DNA of 64,000 bases from Bacteroidia bacterium (GCA_020051175.1 JAGVJJ010000007.1:248001-312000), one strand, 5' to 3'; positions 26,804-35,612 are shown, counted from the first letter of the stretch. Numbers and translations: made by a program. Notes: generated by a model not told the origin, from the letters alone.

Positions 26804-27754
26804 ATGACAAACAATAAAATAACTCAGATTTTTAATATAGACGTGCCTATTGTACAGGCTGGCATGATATGGTGCAGTGGCTGGGAACTAGCTGCTGCCG
26901 TGAGCAATGCGGGCGGCTTAGGTATAATTGGGGCGGGCAGTATGTATCCGGATATACTGCAGTCCCATATCCGTAAATGTAAAAGTGCTACAAACAAACC
27001 TTTTGGTGTAAATGTGCCCATGTTGTATCCTGATCTGGATAAGCACATGGAAATAATTATGGCGGAAAAAGTGCCTGTAGTTATAACCTCTGCAGGTAAT
27101 CCTAAAGTATGGACGCAAAAATTTAAGGACAACGGTATGAAGGTGATTCATGTCGTATCCAACGCCAAATTCGCTAAGAAAGCTGAAGATGCTGGTGTGG
27201 ATGCTATTGTTGCTGAAGGTTTTGAAGCTGGTGGACACAATGGACGTGAAGAAACAACAACACTTTGTTTGATTCCACTGGTAAAACAGGCAGTAAATAT
27301 TCCGGTTATTGCTGCAGGTGGTATTGGCACTGGCCGAACAATGCTTGCAGCAATGGCTTTGGGTGCGGACGGTGTTCAGATAGGTAGCCGCTTTGTGGCT
27401 TCGGATGAATCCTCAGCGAACATAAATTTTAAGAATAAAGTTGTGGCTTCGAATGAAGGTGATACAAAACTTGTGCTGAAGCAGCTCACTCCGGTTCGTT
27501 TACTTAAAAATAATTTTTTTGAACAGGTTCAGAAAGCCGAAAGCAATTGTGCGAGTGTTGAAGAGCTTACTGCCCTGCTAGGTCGCGCACGTGCGAAAAA
27601 GGGAATGTTTGAAGGGGATATGGATGAAGGTGAGCTGGAAATAGGACAAATAGCGGCCCTAATAAAAGAAATAAAACCCGCGAAGGCAATTATGGATGAA
27701 ATTATTGCTGAATATGAACAAGCTAAAAAAGAGCTGGCGAACAGCAAGTGGTAA
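26804..27754 (+). CDS. nitronate monooxygenase / enoyl-ACP reductase II-like flavoprotein
   Basis: This FMN enzyme of 316 residues has the 2-nitropropane dioxygenase/FabK TIM-barrel fold. Motifs are PIVQAGMIWCSGWELAAAVSNAGG at the N-terminus, GFEAGGHNGREE near residue 145 (the family's AGGHxG), AAGGIGTGRTMLAAMALGADGVQIGSRF and a C-terminal helical tail. Both nitronate oxidation and enoyl-ACP reduction occur in this family, and sequence alone does not decide. A fatty-acid role would fit the lipid genes nearby only loosely. A perfect terminator follows. Confidence 0.85.
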   Translation: MTNNKITQIFNIDVPIVQAGMIWCSGWELAAAVSNAGGLGIIGAGSMYPDILQSHIRKCKSATNKPFGVNVPMLYPDLDKHMEIIMAEKVPVVITSAGNPKVWTQKFKDNGMKVIHVVSNAKFAKKAEDAGVDAIVAEGFEAGGHNGREETTTLCLIPLVKQAVNIPVIAAGGIGTGRTMLAAMALGADGVQIGSRFVASDESSANINFKNKVVASNEGDTKLVLKQLTPVRLLKNNFFEQVQKAESNCASVEELTALLGRARAKKGMFEGDMDEGELEIGQIAALIKEIKPAKAIMDEIIAEYEQAKKELANSKW

Positions 27755-27796
27755 TTTTATTCAGTTGATTTCCTGCAACTATCTCACTTTAATTTT

Positions 27797-27824
27797 AATA
27801 AGCAGACTGTTTTGTCTGCTTATT
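27797..27824 (+). terminator. rho-independent terminator after nitronate monooxygenase gene
   Basis: AATAAGCAGAC (27797-27807) pairs perfectly with GTCTGCTTATT (27814-27824) over 11 bp, followed by TGTTTTT. It lies 42 bases after the stop codon. Confidence 0.85.
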
Positions 27825-28134
27825 TGTTTTTATGGAAAACAATAATATATTCCTGTATAAAAACTGCCACGCTGGTTCGGTTTACTGGCCCAAAGAATTT
27901 AGCCAAAATACATAAGCTTTGCTTTTTGATAAAAATTACCCTTTATTTTATATTTTGACGATTGGATATTAAAAATAGCCCAACTTCGGAAATCTCATCG
28001 GTTAAATAACTGAATCGGTTGCTGATGCTGAACAGATTTTGTCTTTTGTTGGCAATTACAGCCTTTAATATGCCCCGAATGGTTCACTTTTTGCAGTGTT
28101 TTTGCTGAAGCCTTTAAGGCTAAACAAACCAGGT
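27825..28134. other. intergenic region before the PAS histidine kinase
   Basis: Nothing coding was seen in this 310-base gap. It is AT-rich and probably contains the promoter of the PAS kinase gene, but I could not place a clear TTTG/TAnnTTTG pair. The open frame from 28096 that starts with GTG is an alternative N-terminus of the kinase, not a separate gene. Confidence 0.5.
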
Positions 28135-29673
28135 ATGAAAACAGAAGCAAATAATACTGGAATCCGTGAACAGATGGAGAAAAATAGTTTGGGGGATCCC
28201 TCATTTTATAAAACAGCAATTTCACAAATCAAGGATTATGGGATTTTTATGTTAAGTCCTGAGGGCTATGTAGCCACATGGAATCCTGGAGCCCAGCGTT
28301 TAAAAGGATATAGCGAAGATGAAATAATCGGGAGACATTTTTCAGTTTTTTTTACTGAAGAAGACAATGAAAATGCCAAACCGATATATGAGCTCAATGT
28401 GGCCATTCAGGATGGCAAGTTTGAAGACGAGGGCTGGAGGGTGAAGAAGGATGGATTGCGGTTTTGGGCCAGCGTAAATATAACACCTGTATTTATTGAA
28501 AAAAAGCTGATGGGGTTTGTAAAAGTAACCCGTGACTTTACCCAGCGCAAAATGACGGAAGAAATGATTCGTGAAGCAAAGGATCGTTATAAGTTGCTGT
28601 TGGATGAAACAATGGATTATGCCATCTTTTTGCTGGATACGAAAGGCCGGGTTGCAACCTGGAATATTGGTGCACAGCGTATAAAGGGATATAAAGCGGA
28701 GGAAATTATTGGGAAACATTTTTCAACTTTTTATACAAAGGAGGCCAAAGATTCACACTATCCGGATTATGAGCTGAAAAAAGCGGAAGAGGATGGCCGT
28801 TATGAGGACGAAGGCTGGAGGATTAAAAAAGATGGAAGCCTGTTTTGGGCCAATGTTGTCATAACCGCCCTGTTCAGGGAAGGTAAGCTCATTGGTTTTT
28901 CAAAGCTCACAAGGGATATAACCGAAAAAAAACGCGCCCAGGAGGAGGCAAAGCAAAAGGAAGAAATAGAGGCGAATAAAACAAAATTAATAAACGAGGA
29001 ACTGTCGCGCTTTGCACATGTGGTGGCCCATGATTTAAGAGCACCATTGCGTGCTATTGGAGCATATAGTAAACGTGCAATTGAGCATCTTGATAAAAAT
29101 GCTTCTGAAGAGGTGACTGCAAATATTGAAAAGATCAATGTCAATATTACGAAGATGAACAACATCATTGATGGTTTATTGTCTTATACCCAGATAAGCA
29201 AGGGCCAGCAACTGAAAACTACAATTGATGTGGAGAAGTTCATAAATAATCTTTCCTCAGTAATTAATCTGGATAAAAATGTTAGCCTCACTTTTAAAAC
29301 GCGTTTACCGGAGGTAGTATACTCTGAGCCATTGCTTCGTCAGATTTTTGATAACCTCATTACAAATGCTGTTAAGTACAATGATAAGGAACACATTGAG
29401 ATTGAAATTGGCTGCAAAGAAATAAAAAGCGTCTGGAGATTTTGTGTGAAGGACAACGGAATGGGCATTGAAAAAAAGTATTTTGATAAAATATTTGAGA
29501 TGTTTGAAACACTTGGCGATAAACAGGAAAACAGTACGGGTATAGGTCTTGCAATAGTTAAAAAGGCTGTTGAATCACAGAATGGGAAAATATGGGTAGA
29601 GTCGGAAAAAGGGAAGGGGACTACATTTTATTTTACTATACCTAAACAGGAAGGAACTTCGATAAACCACTAA
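28135..29673 (+). CDS. PAS-PAS sensor histidine kinase
   Basis: The soluble kinase has 512 residues from the ATG at 28135; a GTG at 28096 would add 13 residues. Two PAS domains (about 24-140 and 151-266) are very similar to each other, sharing the patterns AQRLKGY/AQRIKGY and EGWR-KKDG, so they arose by duplication. A HisKA helix follows, with the phospho-accepting His at 299 in VAHDLRAPLRAI. The ATPase domain has the N box LITNAVKYND, the G1 box VKDNGMGIE and the G2 box TGIGLAIVKKA. No membrane segment is seen, so it probably senses a cytosolic signal. The next gene, 71 bases on, is a response regulator. Confidence 0.88.
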   Translation: MKTEANNTGIREQMEKNSLGDPSFYKTAISQIKDYGIFMLSPEGYVATWNPGAQRLKGYSEDEIIGRHFSVFFTEEDNENAKPIYELNVAIQDGKFEDEGWRVKKDGLRFWASVNITPVFIEKKLMGFVKVTRDFTQRKMTEEMIREAKDRYKLLLDETMDYAIFLLDTKGRVATWNIGAQRIKGYKAEEIIGKHFSTFYTKEAKDSHYPDYELKKAEEDGRYEDEGWRIKKDGSLFWANVVITALFREGKLIGFSKLTRDITEKKRAQEEAKQKEEIEANKTKLINEELSRFAHVVAHDLRAPLRAIGAYSKRAIEHLDKNASEEVTANIEKINVNITKMNNIIDGLLSYTQISKGQQLKTTIDVEKFINNLSSVINLDKNVSLTFKTRLPEVVYSEPLLRQIFDNLITNAVKYNDKEHIEIEIGCKEIKSVWRFCVKDNGMGIEKKYFDKIFEMFETLGDKQENSTGIGLAIVKKAVESQNGKIWVESEKGKGTTFYFTIPKQEGTSINH

Positions 29674-29744
29674 TTGTATAAATTATTTCTTCGTTTATCG
29701 CGGTTTTCAAAGCACAATTTTGAAAATTAGGGATTAAACAACTT

Positions 29745-30176
29745 ATGAAAATGAATGTAAAAGGAAAGTTTTTTTTTATTGATGATGATAAAAATGAACA
29801 TGATTTGTTTAAAAAGGCATTGGCGAAGTATTGTAATAATGAAGTTGTAAGTGCTTATAATGGTGAAGAAGCCTATGAGATGCTAAAAGTTATGAAGGAT
29901 AGTATTTTTATTATTATCTGTGATGTAAATATGCCACGTGTAAATGGATTGGAGTTGAAACGTATGATCGAAGGAACTCCCGAATTGAAGTTAAGAGCAA
30001 TTCCATTTGTATTTCATAGTACTCATGATAGTGGAATTGTTGTGAAAGAAGCTTATTCATTGGGAATCCAGGGGTTTATTAAAAAGTCGGATGATATGCT
30101 TCAATCCGTGAGTAATTTAGAGGAGCTTATCAGATTCTGGGGGTCAATTGTCCATCCAAATTCTGTGATGGACTAA
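29745..30176 (+). CDS. single-domain response regulator
   Basis: The receiver protein of 143 residues has no output domain. The acidic cluster FIDDDKNEHD starts at residue 11, the phospho-accepting Asp is at 60 in IIICDVNMPRVNG, and the conserved Lys lies in GFIKKSDD. It is likely the partner of the adjacent PAS histidine kinase (71 bases between them). Single-domain receivers in Bacteroidota often act by protein contact or in phosphorelays; that is inference here. Confidence 0.85.
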   Translation: MKMNVKGKFFFIDDDKNEHDLFKKALAKYCNNEVVSAYNGEEAYEMLKVMKDSIFIIICDVNMPRVNGLELKRMIEGTPELKLRAIPFVFHSTHDSGIVVKEAYSLGIQGFIKKSDDMLQSVSNLEELIRFWGSIVHPNSVMD

Positions 30177-30235
30177 TTTATCCGAGTGCTTTAGAACTGA
30201 TTGCGTTTATCAGGTTAAATATAAACTATTTGTTT

Positions 30236-31756
30236 TTACAGTAATTTTTTAGGAATTACTTTTTTTATTGTCACCTTAATCCGCTTTATAATACTGGCCT
30301 TTGAATCTGGGTTATGATCCAAAGAAACGCTCCACGAATTTTCAGGTAAAAATTCTTCTTCAACAAATTCCAGAAGCTGTTCTGCCATTTCCTTTGAGCG
30401 GATAACCGTAATACATTCACTATTGTAATTCGCGCTTCTCGGATCAAAGTTATAAGATCCAATAATGGTAATGCGCTTGTCAATAACAAGTGTTTTGGAA
30501 TGAAAACCATAGGTTGGTTTATAGTTGAGCTTTGACTGTACTTCTGGTATCATTAGTTTAAACCGTTCTTTGGCATCAGGCTTGAATTCATGTATGGTGA
30601 TGCCCATTTTTAATACCTCTTCACGATCTTTCTGGTAGCCACTAAATGCCTCAAAATTGTCGGTTGAGCCAAGACTGTTTGTTAATAGCCTTATCCTAAC
30701 ACCACGTTGTATGGCTTCTGTGAGAACTTCTTTACTTTCCTCCGTCAGGATAAAATAGGGACTTTGTATATCAACCGATTCTTTTGCAAGTCGTATTAGG
30801 TTCATAAGGGAATCACTGCATGCACTGCCTTTTCGGTCTTTCCGGTCTTCATTTTTACCGGGTTTGTCAGATATAAACACAATATGGTCCGTCCATATAA
30901 ATGCACCGGTTTTCGTAGCCGCTTTTATGTAGGCAGGAAACTCTTTTACCTGCTCTCTCATGTGTTGTGAAAATTTTTTAGTGTTTGCGGCTTTCTTGTG
31001 TATGCGGTCAAAGCGGGATGCGTCATTATACCACTTTTTATGCGGAGCCCCTGAAATTTCTGTATATACAACAGTAAGGGAATCGTTCCAGAATTCATCA
31101 AATGACTGTGTAATTTGCTTTACTGTTTTACCGATAAGTAACACATCCCTGTCACGGAAGTTATAGTAATGGTCATAGTCAAAATACCTGTTTGCCACAT
31201 TTCTTCCTCCCATAATAGATGCTTTGCCATCAATTGTAACGGTTTTATTATGCATTCGCCTTAATATCCGGTTGTAATTCTTGAAGAGCATCATGATCCT
31301 GCGATCGGGCCGTCCAAGCATAAGTCCGGCATTGTATATCCGGACTTCAATATTGTCATGTGAATCGAGCACCTGCACCCCATGGCTGTACATTTTGCTG
31401 GCGGCATCGTCAATAAGGATTCTTATCTTTACACCCCGATCGGCAGCCAGCAGGACCCTTTCCGCTACAATTAGTCCGGTTATATCTTTTGCGAAACTGT
31501 AGTATTGTATATCAATTGTTTTTTGTGCGTGATCAAACAGCCAAAGCCTTGAGAGTAAACTCTGGCCACCATTTTCAAGGGTTATAATACCTGTTTCTGA
31601 TTTTATTTTATTTTCAGGAATCGACAGGCCTTCAATAATCCCAGTCGTATCTTGTGTTGGAGGCGTGGGCGGATTTCCTTTGCTTCCTATAGGAGAATGG
31701 AGGGAGCACGAAGTTAGTAGTATAAACAAACCTAATCCCGATAGACAACTCCTCAT
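30236..31756 (-). CDS. phospholipase D-family lipoprotein (cardiolipin synthase-like)
   Basis: This is a 506-residue member of the PLD superfamily. Both HKD motifs are present: HNKTVTIDGKASIMGGRN at about 165-182 and HSKTLVIDKRITIIGSYN at about 418-435. The N-terminus MRSCLSGLGLFILLTSCSLH is a lipoprotein signal with the lipobox LTSC, so the protein is probably anchored at the outer membrane or periplasm, not cytosolic as for ClsA. A YjhR-like or cardiolipin synthase-like activity on phospholipids is likely. It is transcribed on its own; the ars genes upstream end 138 bases earlier. Confidence 0.82.
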   Translation of the reverse strand: MRSCLSGLGLFILLTSCSLHSPIGSKGNPPTPPTQDTTGIIEGLSIPENKIKSETGIITLENGGQSLLSRLWLFDHAQKTIDIQYYSFAKDITGLIVAERVLLAADRGVKIRILIDDAASKMYSHGVQVLDSHDNIEVRIYNAGLMLGRPDRRIMMLFKNYNRILRRMHNKTVTIDGKASIMGGRNVANRYFDYDHYYNFRDRDVLLIGKTVKQITQSFDEFWNDSLTVVYTEISGAPHKKWYNDASRFDRIHKKAANTKKFSQHMREQVKEFPAYIKAATKTGAFIWTDHIVFISDKPGKNEDRKDRKGSACSDSLMNLIRLAKESVDIQSPYFILTEESKEVLTEAIQRGVRIRLLTNSLGSTDNFEAFSGYQKDREEVLKMGITIHEFKPDAKERFKLMIPEVQSKLNYKPTYGFHSKTLVIDKRITIIGSYNFDPRSANYNSECITVIRSKEMAEQLLEFVEEEFLPENSWSVSLDHNPDSKASIIKRIKVTIKKVIPKKLL

Positions 31757-31894
31757 AAATAATAGTAATAACTAATATTCCGTGTACACGTCTGGTACGA
31801 AAAAAAATGTGCCAGATGGGACAAACGAGATACTGTTGCTGGAAGAAATCAAAGGGAGCTTAAAACAGAAGCAGAGAAAATCGATAGAGTTCGA

Positions 31895-32314
31895 TCAGTT
31901 TAAATTATCGCTTACAAAATTCCGGCAGTATTCTTTGATCATATTTCTCACTCTTCTAAATTCTGCCATTATTTCATCTTCATTTCCAAGGGCCTTTGCC
32001 GGATCAGGGAAATTGCAATGAAATTTTTTTGCGCCCGAAGGGAAAAACGGACACCTTTCTTTGGCATTGTCACAAACCGTGATAATGAAATCGAAGTCGA
32101 GATGTTTGTATTCTTCTACATTATTGGAGGTGTGGTGCGAAATATCAATCCCGTCCTCTTTCATGATTGCAATTGCTTTGGGGTTTACTCCATGAGTTTC
32201 AACACCTGCACTATAAATTTCTACCTGTTTGGGGGCAAAATGTTTCAGGTAGCCTTCTGCTATCTGGCTGCGACAGCTGTTACCCGTACAAAGTACCAAT
32301 ACTCTTTTTTTCAT
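31895..32314 (-). CDS. arsC: arsenate reductase, thioredoxin-linked
   Basis: This 139-residue protein has the low-molecular-weight phosphatase fold of the pI258-type arsenate reductase. The P-loop is C9-T-G-N-S-C-R15, with the redox relay Cys at 81 and 88 (ITVCDNAKERC) and the catalytic Asp in FPDPAKA. It reduces arsenate to arsenite using a Cys cascade and thioredoxin. It is the last gene of a tight five-gene ars operon and begins 3 bases after the stop of a 41-codon reading frame. No arsenite efflux gene is in the operon. Confidence 0.9.
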   Translation of the reverse strand: MKKRVLVLCTGNSCRSQIAEGYLKHFAPKQVEIYSAGVETHGVNPKAIAIMKEDGIDISHHTSNNVEEYKHLDFDFIITVCDNAKERCPFFPSGAKKFHCNFPDPAKALGNEDEIMAEFRRVRNMIKEYCRNFVSDNLN

Positions 32315-32317
32315 AGT

Positions 32318-32443
32318 TTAAACAAACAACCAGATAATGTTAATAATACAAAATTTAGGATCAAATCCAAAGAGCAGCTGTAAAATAACAACCGATGAAG
32401 TAATTATTAGCTGCTTCTTATATTTAATAAATAGTTCTTTCAT
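32318..32443 (-). CDS. 41-residue membrane peptide in the ars operon
   Basis: The frame encodes MKELFIKYKK followed by a mostly hydrophobic stretch with Cys32 and ends in WLFV (41 residues, 126 bases with stop). Its ATG directly follows the stop codon of the methyltransferase gene (TAAATG), and its TAA is 3 bases before the arsC ATG. That exact packing between two real genes argues for translation. A positive N-terminus and a hydrophobic remainder suggest one or two membrane helices. I do not know a family for it. It could help to handle arsenite in an operon that has no pump, but this is speculation. Confidence 0.65.
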   Translation of the reverse strand: MKELFIKYKKQLIITSSVVILQLLFGFDPKFCIINIIWLFV

Positions 32444-33067
32444 TTATATTCGCTTTTGAAAACTGCAAAAAAGGAAATTTTGAATGGTGTTGAAAGGTGT
32501 TTGATGGTCCTCTTTAATACACTTTATGCGTTTAAAATCCTTCTCAAACTTTGCCGACATTGAACTTTCTGAGTATTGTTTGATTTCAAGACCGCTGCAT
32601 TTTAACGGTCCTGTTTCTGAGAAGGTTCCGAGTATTAAATACCCGTTCCCCTGAATTCCTTTTCTTGCAATTTTAACGTACTTGTCGCTTTGTTCTTCTG
32701 TTGTAAGAAAATGAAATGCAGCCCGATCGTGCCAAAAGTTATACTGCCGGTCAGGATTAAACTCGGTCACGTCAGATACAATCCAGTTAACCAATGACGC
32801 TTTTTCTCCAAGTCGTGCTTTTGCTCTTTCAATTGCTTTGGCTGAAATATCCAATACGGTTATATCCCTGTAGCCCTTATCCAATAAACTATCTACAAAA
32901 TTGCTGTCGCCTCCGCCAATATCAATTATGCTTGAATCTATTGGTAAATTTAACAATGAAATAAATTCCATGGACGATTTGGGATACACCTGAAACCAAC
33001 TGACATCAGTTGGTTTCTTGGTGGTATATATGTTCTCCCAATGTTCTTTTCTGTTGAGAAGTTCCAT
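32444..33067 (-). CDS. class I SAM-dependent methyltransferase of the ars operon
   Basis: The protein (207 residues) has SAM motif I in SIIDIGGGDSNFVDSLL, an acidic residue in VLDISAKAI, and WIVSDVTEFNPD. A WHDRAAFHFLTTEEQ segment follows and a C-terminal C-rich stretch (SFQKRI end) completes it. It lacks the four conserved Cys of ArsM, so I would not call it arsenite methyltransferase. It begins 1 base after the arsI stop and its stop abuts the next ATG. The position in an arsenic operon suggests methylation of an arsenical or of a thiol compound that is involved. Confidence 0.78.
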   Translation of the reverse strand: MELLNRKEHWENIYTTKKPTDVSWFQVYPKSSMEFISLLNLPIDSSIIDIGGGDSNFVDSLLDKGYRDITVLDISAKAIERAKARLGEKASLVNWIVSDVTEFNPDRQYNFWHDRAAFHFLTTEEQSDKYVKIARKGIQGNGYLILGTFSETGPLKCSGLEIKQYSESSMSAKFEKDFKRIKCIKEDHQTPFNTIQNFLFCSFQKRI

Positions 33068-33068
33068 T

Positions 33069-33587
33069 TTAGCAACAAGCGGTTTTTTTAGTTAAAGCTT
33101 CTGTTTTCACTTCTGCATTGCAGCCGCATGATTGCTTGGTACTTTCATTGGAAACGGTACAACATGCTGTGGCCTCTGCCATTTCATAATGTGGATCATT
33201 GAATTCCGCATCCTCATGAAAATAATATACTTCCCATTGTATGCCATCAGGGTCGTTCGCCCAGTACTTATCTTGCTTTGCATAGCAGCAGTTTGTGCCC
33301 ACTTCTTCTTTTGAAACCAGGTTCTGCGCTTTTGCAGCAACCAATCGTTTATTCAGTTCCTCGATAGATTCAACCTGAAACCCCAGGTGTCCGAAGTTTT
33401 GCTGAACACGGTCTTTGTTTTCAACAAAGGATATAATAAGAGACGGGTTTTCCAGCACATACTTGGCATAATTCGGTTTTACCTTTACCGGTTGCTGGCC
33501 AAAAAAAGTAGTATAGAAGTTTATTGATTTTTGAATGTTGCTAACGTATAAGCTAACGTGCATTCTTGGAAATGGATTTGTTTTCAT
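33069..33587 (-). CDS. arsI: ArsI/CadI-type VOC-fold arsenic resistance enzyme
   Basis: The 172-residue protein is of the vicinal oxygen chelate fold. Possible metal ligands are His10 (MHVSLYVSN), His67 (GHLGFQV) and Glu119 (WEVYYF). The pair Cys100-Cys101 in GTNCCYAKQDKYW matches the thiol pair that binds trivalent organoarsenicals in the C-As lyase ArsI. A Cys-rich tail (ACC, SCGC, ACC) is an added metal-binding element. ArsI removes methyl or aryl groups from arsenic(III). It is the second gene of the ars operon, with its own operator-like palindrome upstream. Confidence 0.85.
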   Translation of the reverse strand: MKTNPFPRMHVSLYVSNIQKSINFYTTFFGQQPVKVKPNYAKYVLENPSLIISFVENKDRVQQNFGHLGFQVESIEELNKRLVAAKAQNLVSKEEVGTNCCYAKQDKYWANDPDGIQWEVYYFHEDAEFNDPHYEMAEATACCTVSNESTKQSCGCNAEVKTEALTKKTACC

Positions 33588-33610
33588 TTTGCTTTGTTGT
33601 TTTTAAATTA

Positions 33611-33626
33611 ATCGTAATTTACCGAT
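33611..33626 (-). promoter_or_regulatory. operator-like palindrome upstream of arsI
   Basis: The sequence ATCGTAATTTACCGAT has perfect 4-bp ends ATCG and CGAT around 8 bases, and these arms extend to TAATCG/CGATTA. It lies 24 bases upstream of the arsI ATG and downstream of the arsR stop. It shares 12 of 16 positions with the site upstream of arsR, which makes a common ArsR operator likely. Confidence 0.6.
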
Positions 33627-33644
33627 TATTCAAGTGAAATTTTT

Positions 33645-33974
33645 TTAGCAGCAGGATTTTCCTTTCTGGTACGAATCGAAAAGAACGTTTAAATATGTTT
33701 TTGCGTTTTCCCATTCTTTCCAATCAATACAGTAGCAAACTTTTGCGCCCTCTATTTCGCCTTTGATGAGTCCCGCTTCCTTTAATTCTTTTAAATGCTG
33801 GGAAACGGTGCTTTGCGACAGAGGAAGTTCATCTACTATATCGCCACAGATGCAGTTTTGTTTTTTTATCAGCACCTGGAGAATAGCAACACGTGCCGGA
33901 TGCGCCAGCGCTTTAGCGTAAGCCGCGGTTTTGTTATCCCTGATTGTAAACTCTTCTGTTTTGGTAAGTCCCAT
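33645..33974 (-). CDS. arsR: ArsR-family arsenic-responsive repressor
   Basis: The protein of 109 residues has a winged-helix DNA-binding domain. The recognition region is [20 protein letters not shown] and the preceding part [14 protein letters not shown] is typical of ArsR. Cys at 41 and 43 (NCICGDIV) and at 80 and 82 (KVCYC) could bind As(III); the end is SCC. It is the first gene of the operon arsR-arsI-methyltransferase-peptide-arsC. A palindrome of the ATCG-N8-CGAT type lies 16 bases before its start, which is a good place for autorepression. Confidence 0.9.
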   Translation of the reverse strand: MGLTKTEEFTIRDNKTAAYAKALAHPARVAILQVLIKKQNCICGDIVDELPLSQSTVSQHLKELKEAGLIKGEIEGAKVCYCIDWKEWENAKTYLNVLFDSYQKGKSCC

Positions 33975-33989
33975 TTGAATTCTAATTAC

Positions 33990-34005
33990 ATCGCAATATT
34001 ACGAT
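33990..34005 (-). promoter_or_regulatory. operator-like palindrome upstream of arsR
   Basis: ATCGCAATATTACGAT is a 16-bp palindrome with one mismatched pair (fifth base). It lies 16 bases upstream of the arsR ATG and has the same ATCG-N8-CGAT plan as the site upstream of arsI. It fits the style of ArsR/SmtB family operators, but binding is not shown. Confidence 0.65.
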
Positions 34006-34145
34006 AAATAAATAATAAAGATACAGTTTTATGAAAATATTTTTTAACTAATTGGTATTCAGCACCTTTTTAGGTGGAAAATGAAGCAATAAGAAAAACG
34101 ATGTTTTTACTAAGCAGTAAGTTGAATATATAATGGTACTTGCAT

Positions 34146-34174
34146 AAAAAGCGGTACAGCTGGTATCGCTTTTT
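34146..34174 (-). terminator. hairpin after the copper-like cluster
   Basis: AAAAAGCG (34146-34153) pairs with CGCTTTTT (34167-34174), and the stem can be extended inward with one mismatch. It lies 71 bases past the stop of the His/Met-rich protein gene on the minus strand. It likely ends transcription of the three-gene copper-like cluster and insulates the ars operon. Confidence 0.6.
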
Positions 34175-34244
34175 ATTGGGCCGAGCCGTTTGAACTGGCT
34201 TGGGGTAGCGTATTTCGACTGTTTTATCCATAATTTTTCAAAAA

Positions 34245-35591
34245 TTATGTTCTCATTCTCGGTGGATATAACCTTATAAACCCCTGTGCAGAAATTGGAT
34301 TTTTACCATACAAGCCATTTAAACGACTATCGGCATTATAATAAGAACCTTGTGTCCCAATAGCAATTCTACCGGCTTTTGTTTGAAGAAGATCATAACT
34401 CAATCCAAGTGTAATTACACTCACATTGAAAATAGCATCATGGTTATAATAACTCTCGTCAAGATTTAATTCTTCAGCAGATTTTTGTACTATTTCATAT
34501 CGTCCGTATATAGATAGGTGCCTAACAACCAAAGCGGCTTCTAATAAAGCAGCGTGTTCATAATTGTGGCTATTGTTTAAACCCCATAATGCCGTAGCAT
34601 TAAAAAAGTTGTTGTTAGATAATGGTCTGCTGTAAACTGCTGATGCTGTACTTCTATGTACATTTTCATCAGGGCGGGTAGATTCCGGGCTTTTTATAAA
34701 ACCTTGTGATATCTGAAAAGACCAATGAGCATTTGGATTAAATGAAAGCCTTCCGCTGTATGAATCAAAATACGGTGTGTCGAAATCGTTGCGGTTTTCA
34801 TCTGGTTCGCGCCCCTTAAATGTTGAAGCATCCAATTTAAATTTTCCTAATCTTACTCCTCCTGTTAACACTCCGAAAGTTATGTGTGTACCATCATTCC
34901 AATGGTGGCTTAATGGGGCATCCGGGCCGTAAAGTGAGGAAACCCTGTGCATAAAGGCTACGGAACCTAAAGCTGGTTCTCCTGGATAGCCTGCATAAAT
35001 AAAAACATCTGTTTTTTTATTTATTGCATAGGAATAGCTTATGGAAAGCTCTGAAAATAAGTCATGAGGATGTTGTCTGTCCACTAAAGGTTCTCCCTGC
35101 CAGCTTTCTCCGGTCTGGAATAAGAGGGGATAGCCATTGCCTCCAAACAGATTATCTAAAGAAATCATGCTGCTAAAGCGAAATAAGCCCTTCGCTCCGA
35201 CTTTACGCTGTCCCATTGCCATGAACCAGTTTACAGCATCAAACTCTTTGTTACCTCTCGTTCCTTTATTAAATACATCCTGATTGTTATATCTGGCAAA
35301 AATATTTCCGTGAAACATATACATCCATTTTTTGCCATGTACCATATAACCATACATAGGTGTAGAATCCGGTAACCAACCTGTTCCTGAACCATTCCTC
35401 GACATGGGAAGATTTAAGGAAAACGCATGGCTCATGGGCGGCCTATCCATACTGTCCGGCATTTCCATGTTCATGTGGTTCATATCATGTGCTGCTTCCT
35501 TTTTTGTTGTATCAGGCGGCATCGTGTGGTGATGCTGTGCATAGCTGTTCACAGTTATAATCACAGAGAGGACTAATAGTATCTTTTCCAT
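34245..35591 (-). CDS. exported His/Met-rich outer-membrane-like protein
   Basis: The product of 448 residues has a signal peptide (MEKILLVLSVIITVNSYAQ). Directly after it comes a His/Met-rich segment (QHHHTMPPD, HDMNHMNMEMPD), a pattern of copper or silver binding. The remainder is rich in aromatic, Gly and alternating hydrophobic residues, and looks like a beta-barrel (e.g., RYEIVQKSAEELNLDES, ending in FIRLYPPRMRT). I do not know a named family for it. It follows an HMA-MauE fusion and an AraC-like regulator with a CxxC start, so a copper role is a reasonable inference. Confidence 0.65.
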   Translation of the reverse strand: MEKILLVLSVIITVNSYAQHHHTMPPDTTKKEAAHDMNHMNMEMPDSMDRPPMSHAFSLNLPMSRNGSGTGWLPDSTPMYGYMVHGKKWMYMFHGNIFARYNNQDVFNKGTRGNKEFDAVNWFMAMGQRKVGAKGLFRFSSMISLDNLFGGNGYPLLFQTGESWQGEPLVDRQHPHDLFSELSISYSYAINKKTDVFIYAGYPGEPALGSVAFMHRVSSLYGPDAPLSHHWNDGTHITFGVLTGGVRLGKFKLDASTFKGREPDENRNDFDTPYFDSYSGRLSFNPNAHWSFQISQGFIKSPESTRPDENVHRSTASAVYSRPLSNNNFFNATALWGLNNSHNYEHAALLEAALVVRHLSIYGRYEIVQKSAEELNLDESYYNHDAIFNVSVITLGLSYDLLQTKAGRIAIGTQGSYYNADSRLNGLYGKNPISAQGFIRLYPPRMRT

Positions 35592-35612
35592 TATGGTAGT
35601 TTTAATTCTGTT

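Noticed and set aside
28096-28134. GTG start for the PAS histidine kinase
   Set aside because: The ATG at 28135 leaves both PAS domains complete and the added residues have no similarity to a domain.
31782-32021. Plus-strand frame of 79 residues
   Set aside because: It is antisense to arsC and its intergenic region, and its composition is not protein-like.
32444-33067. Arsenite methyltransferase (ArsM) as name for the ars-operon methyltransferase
   Set aside because: The conserved Cys set of ArsM is not present; only the general SAM fold can be supported.
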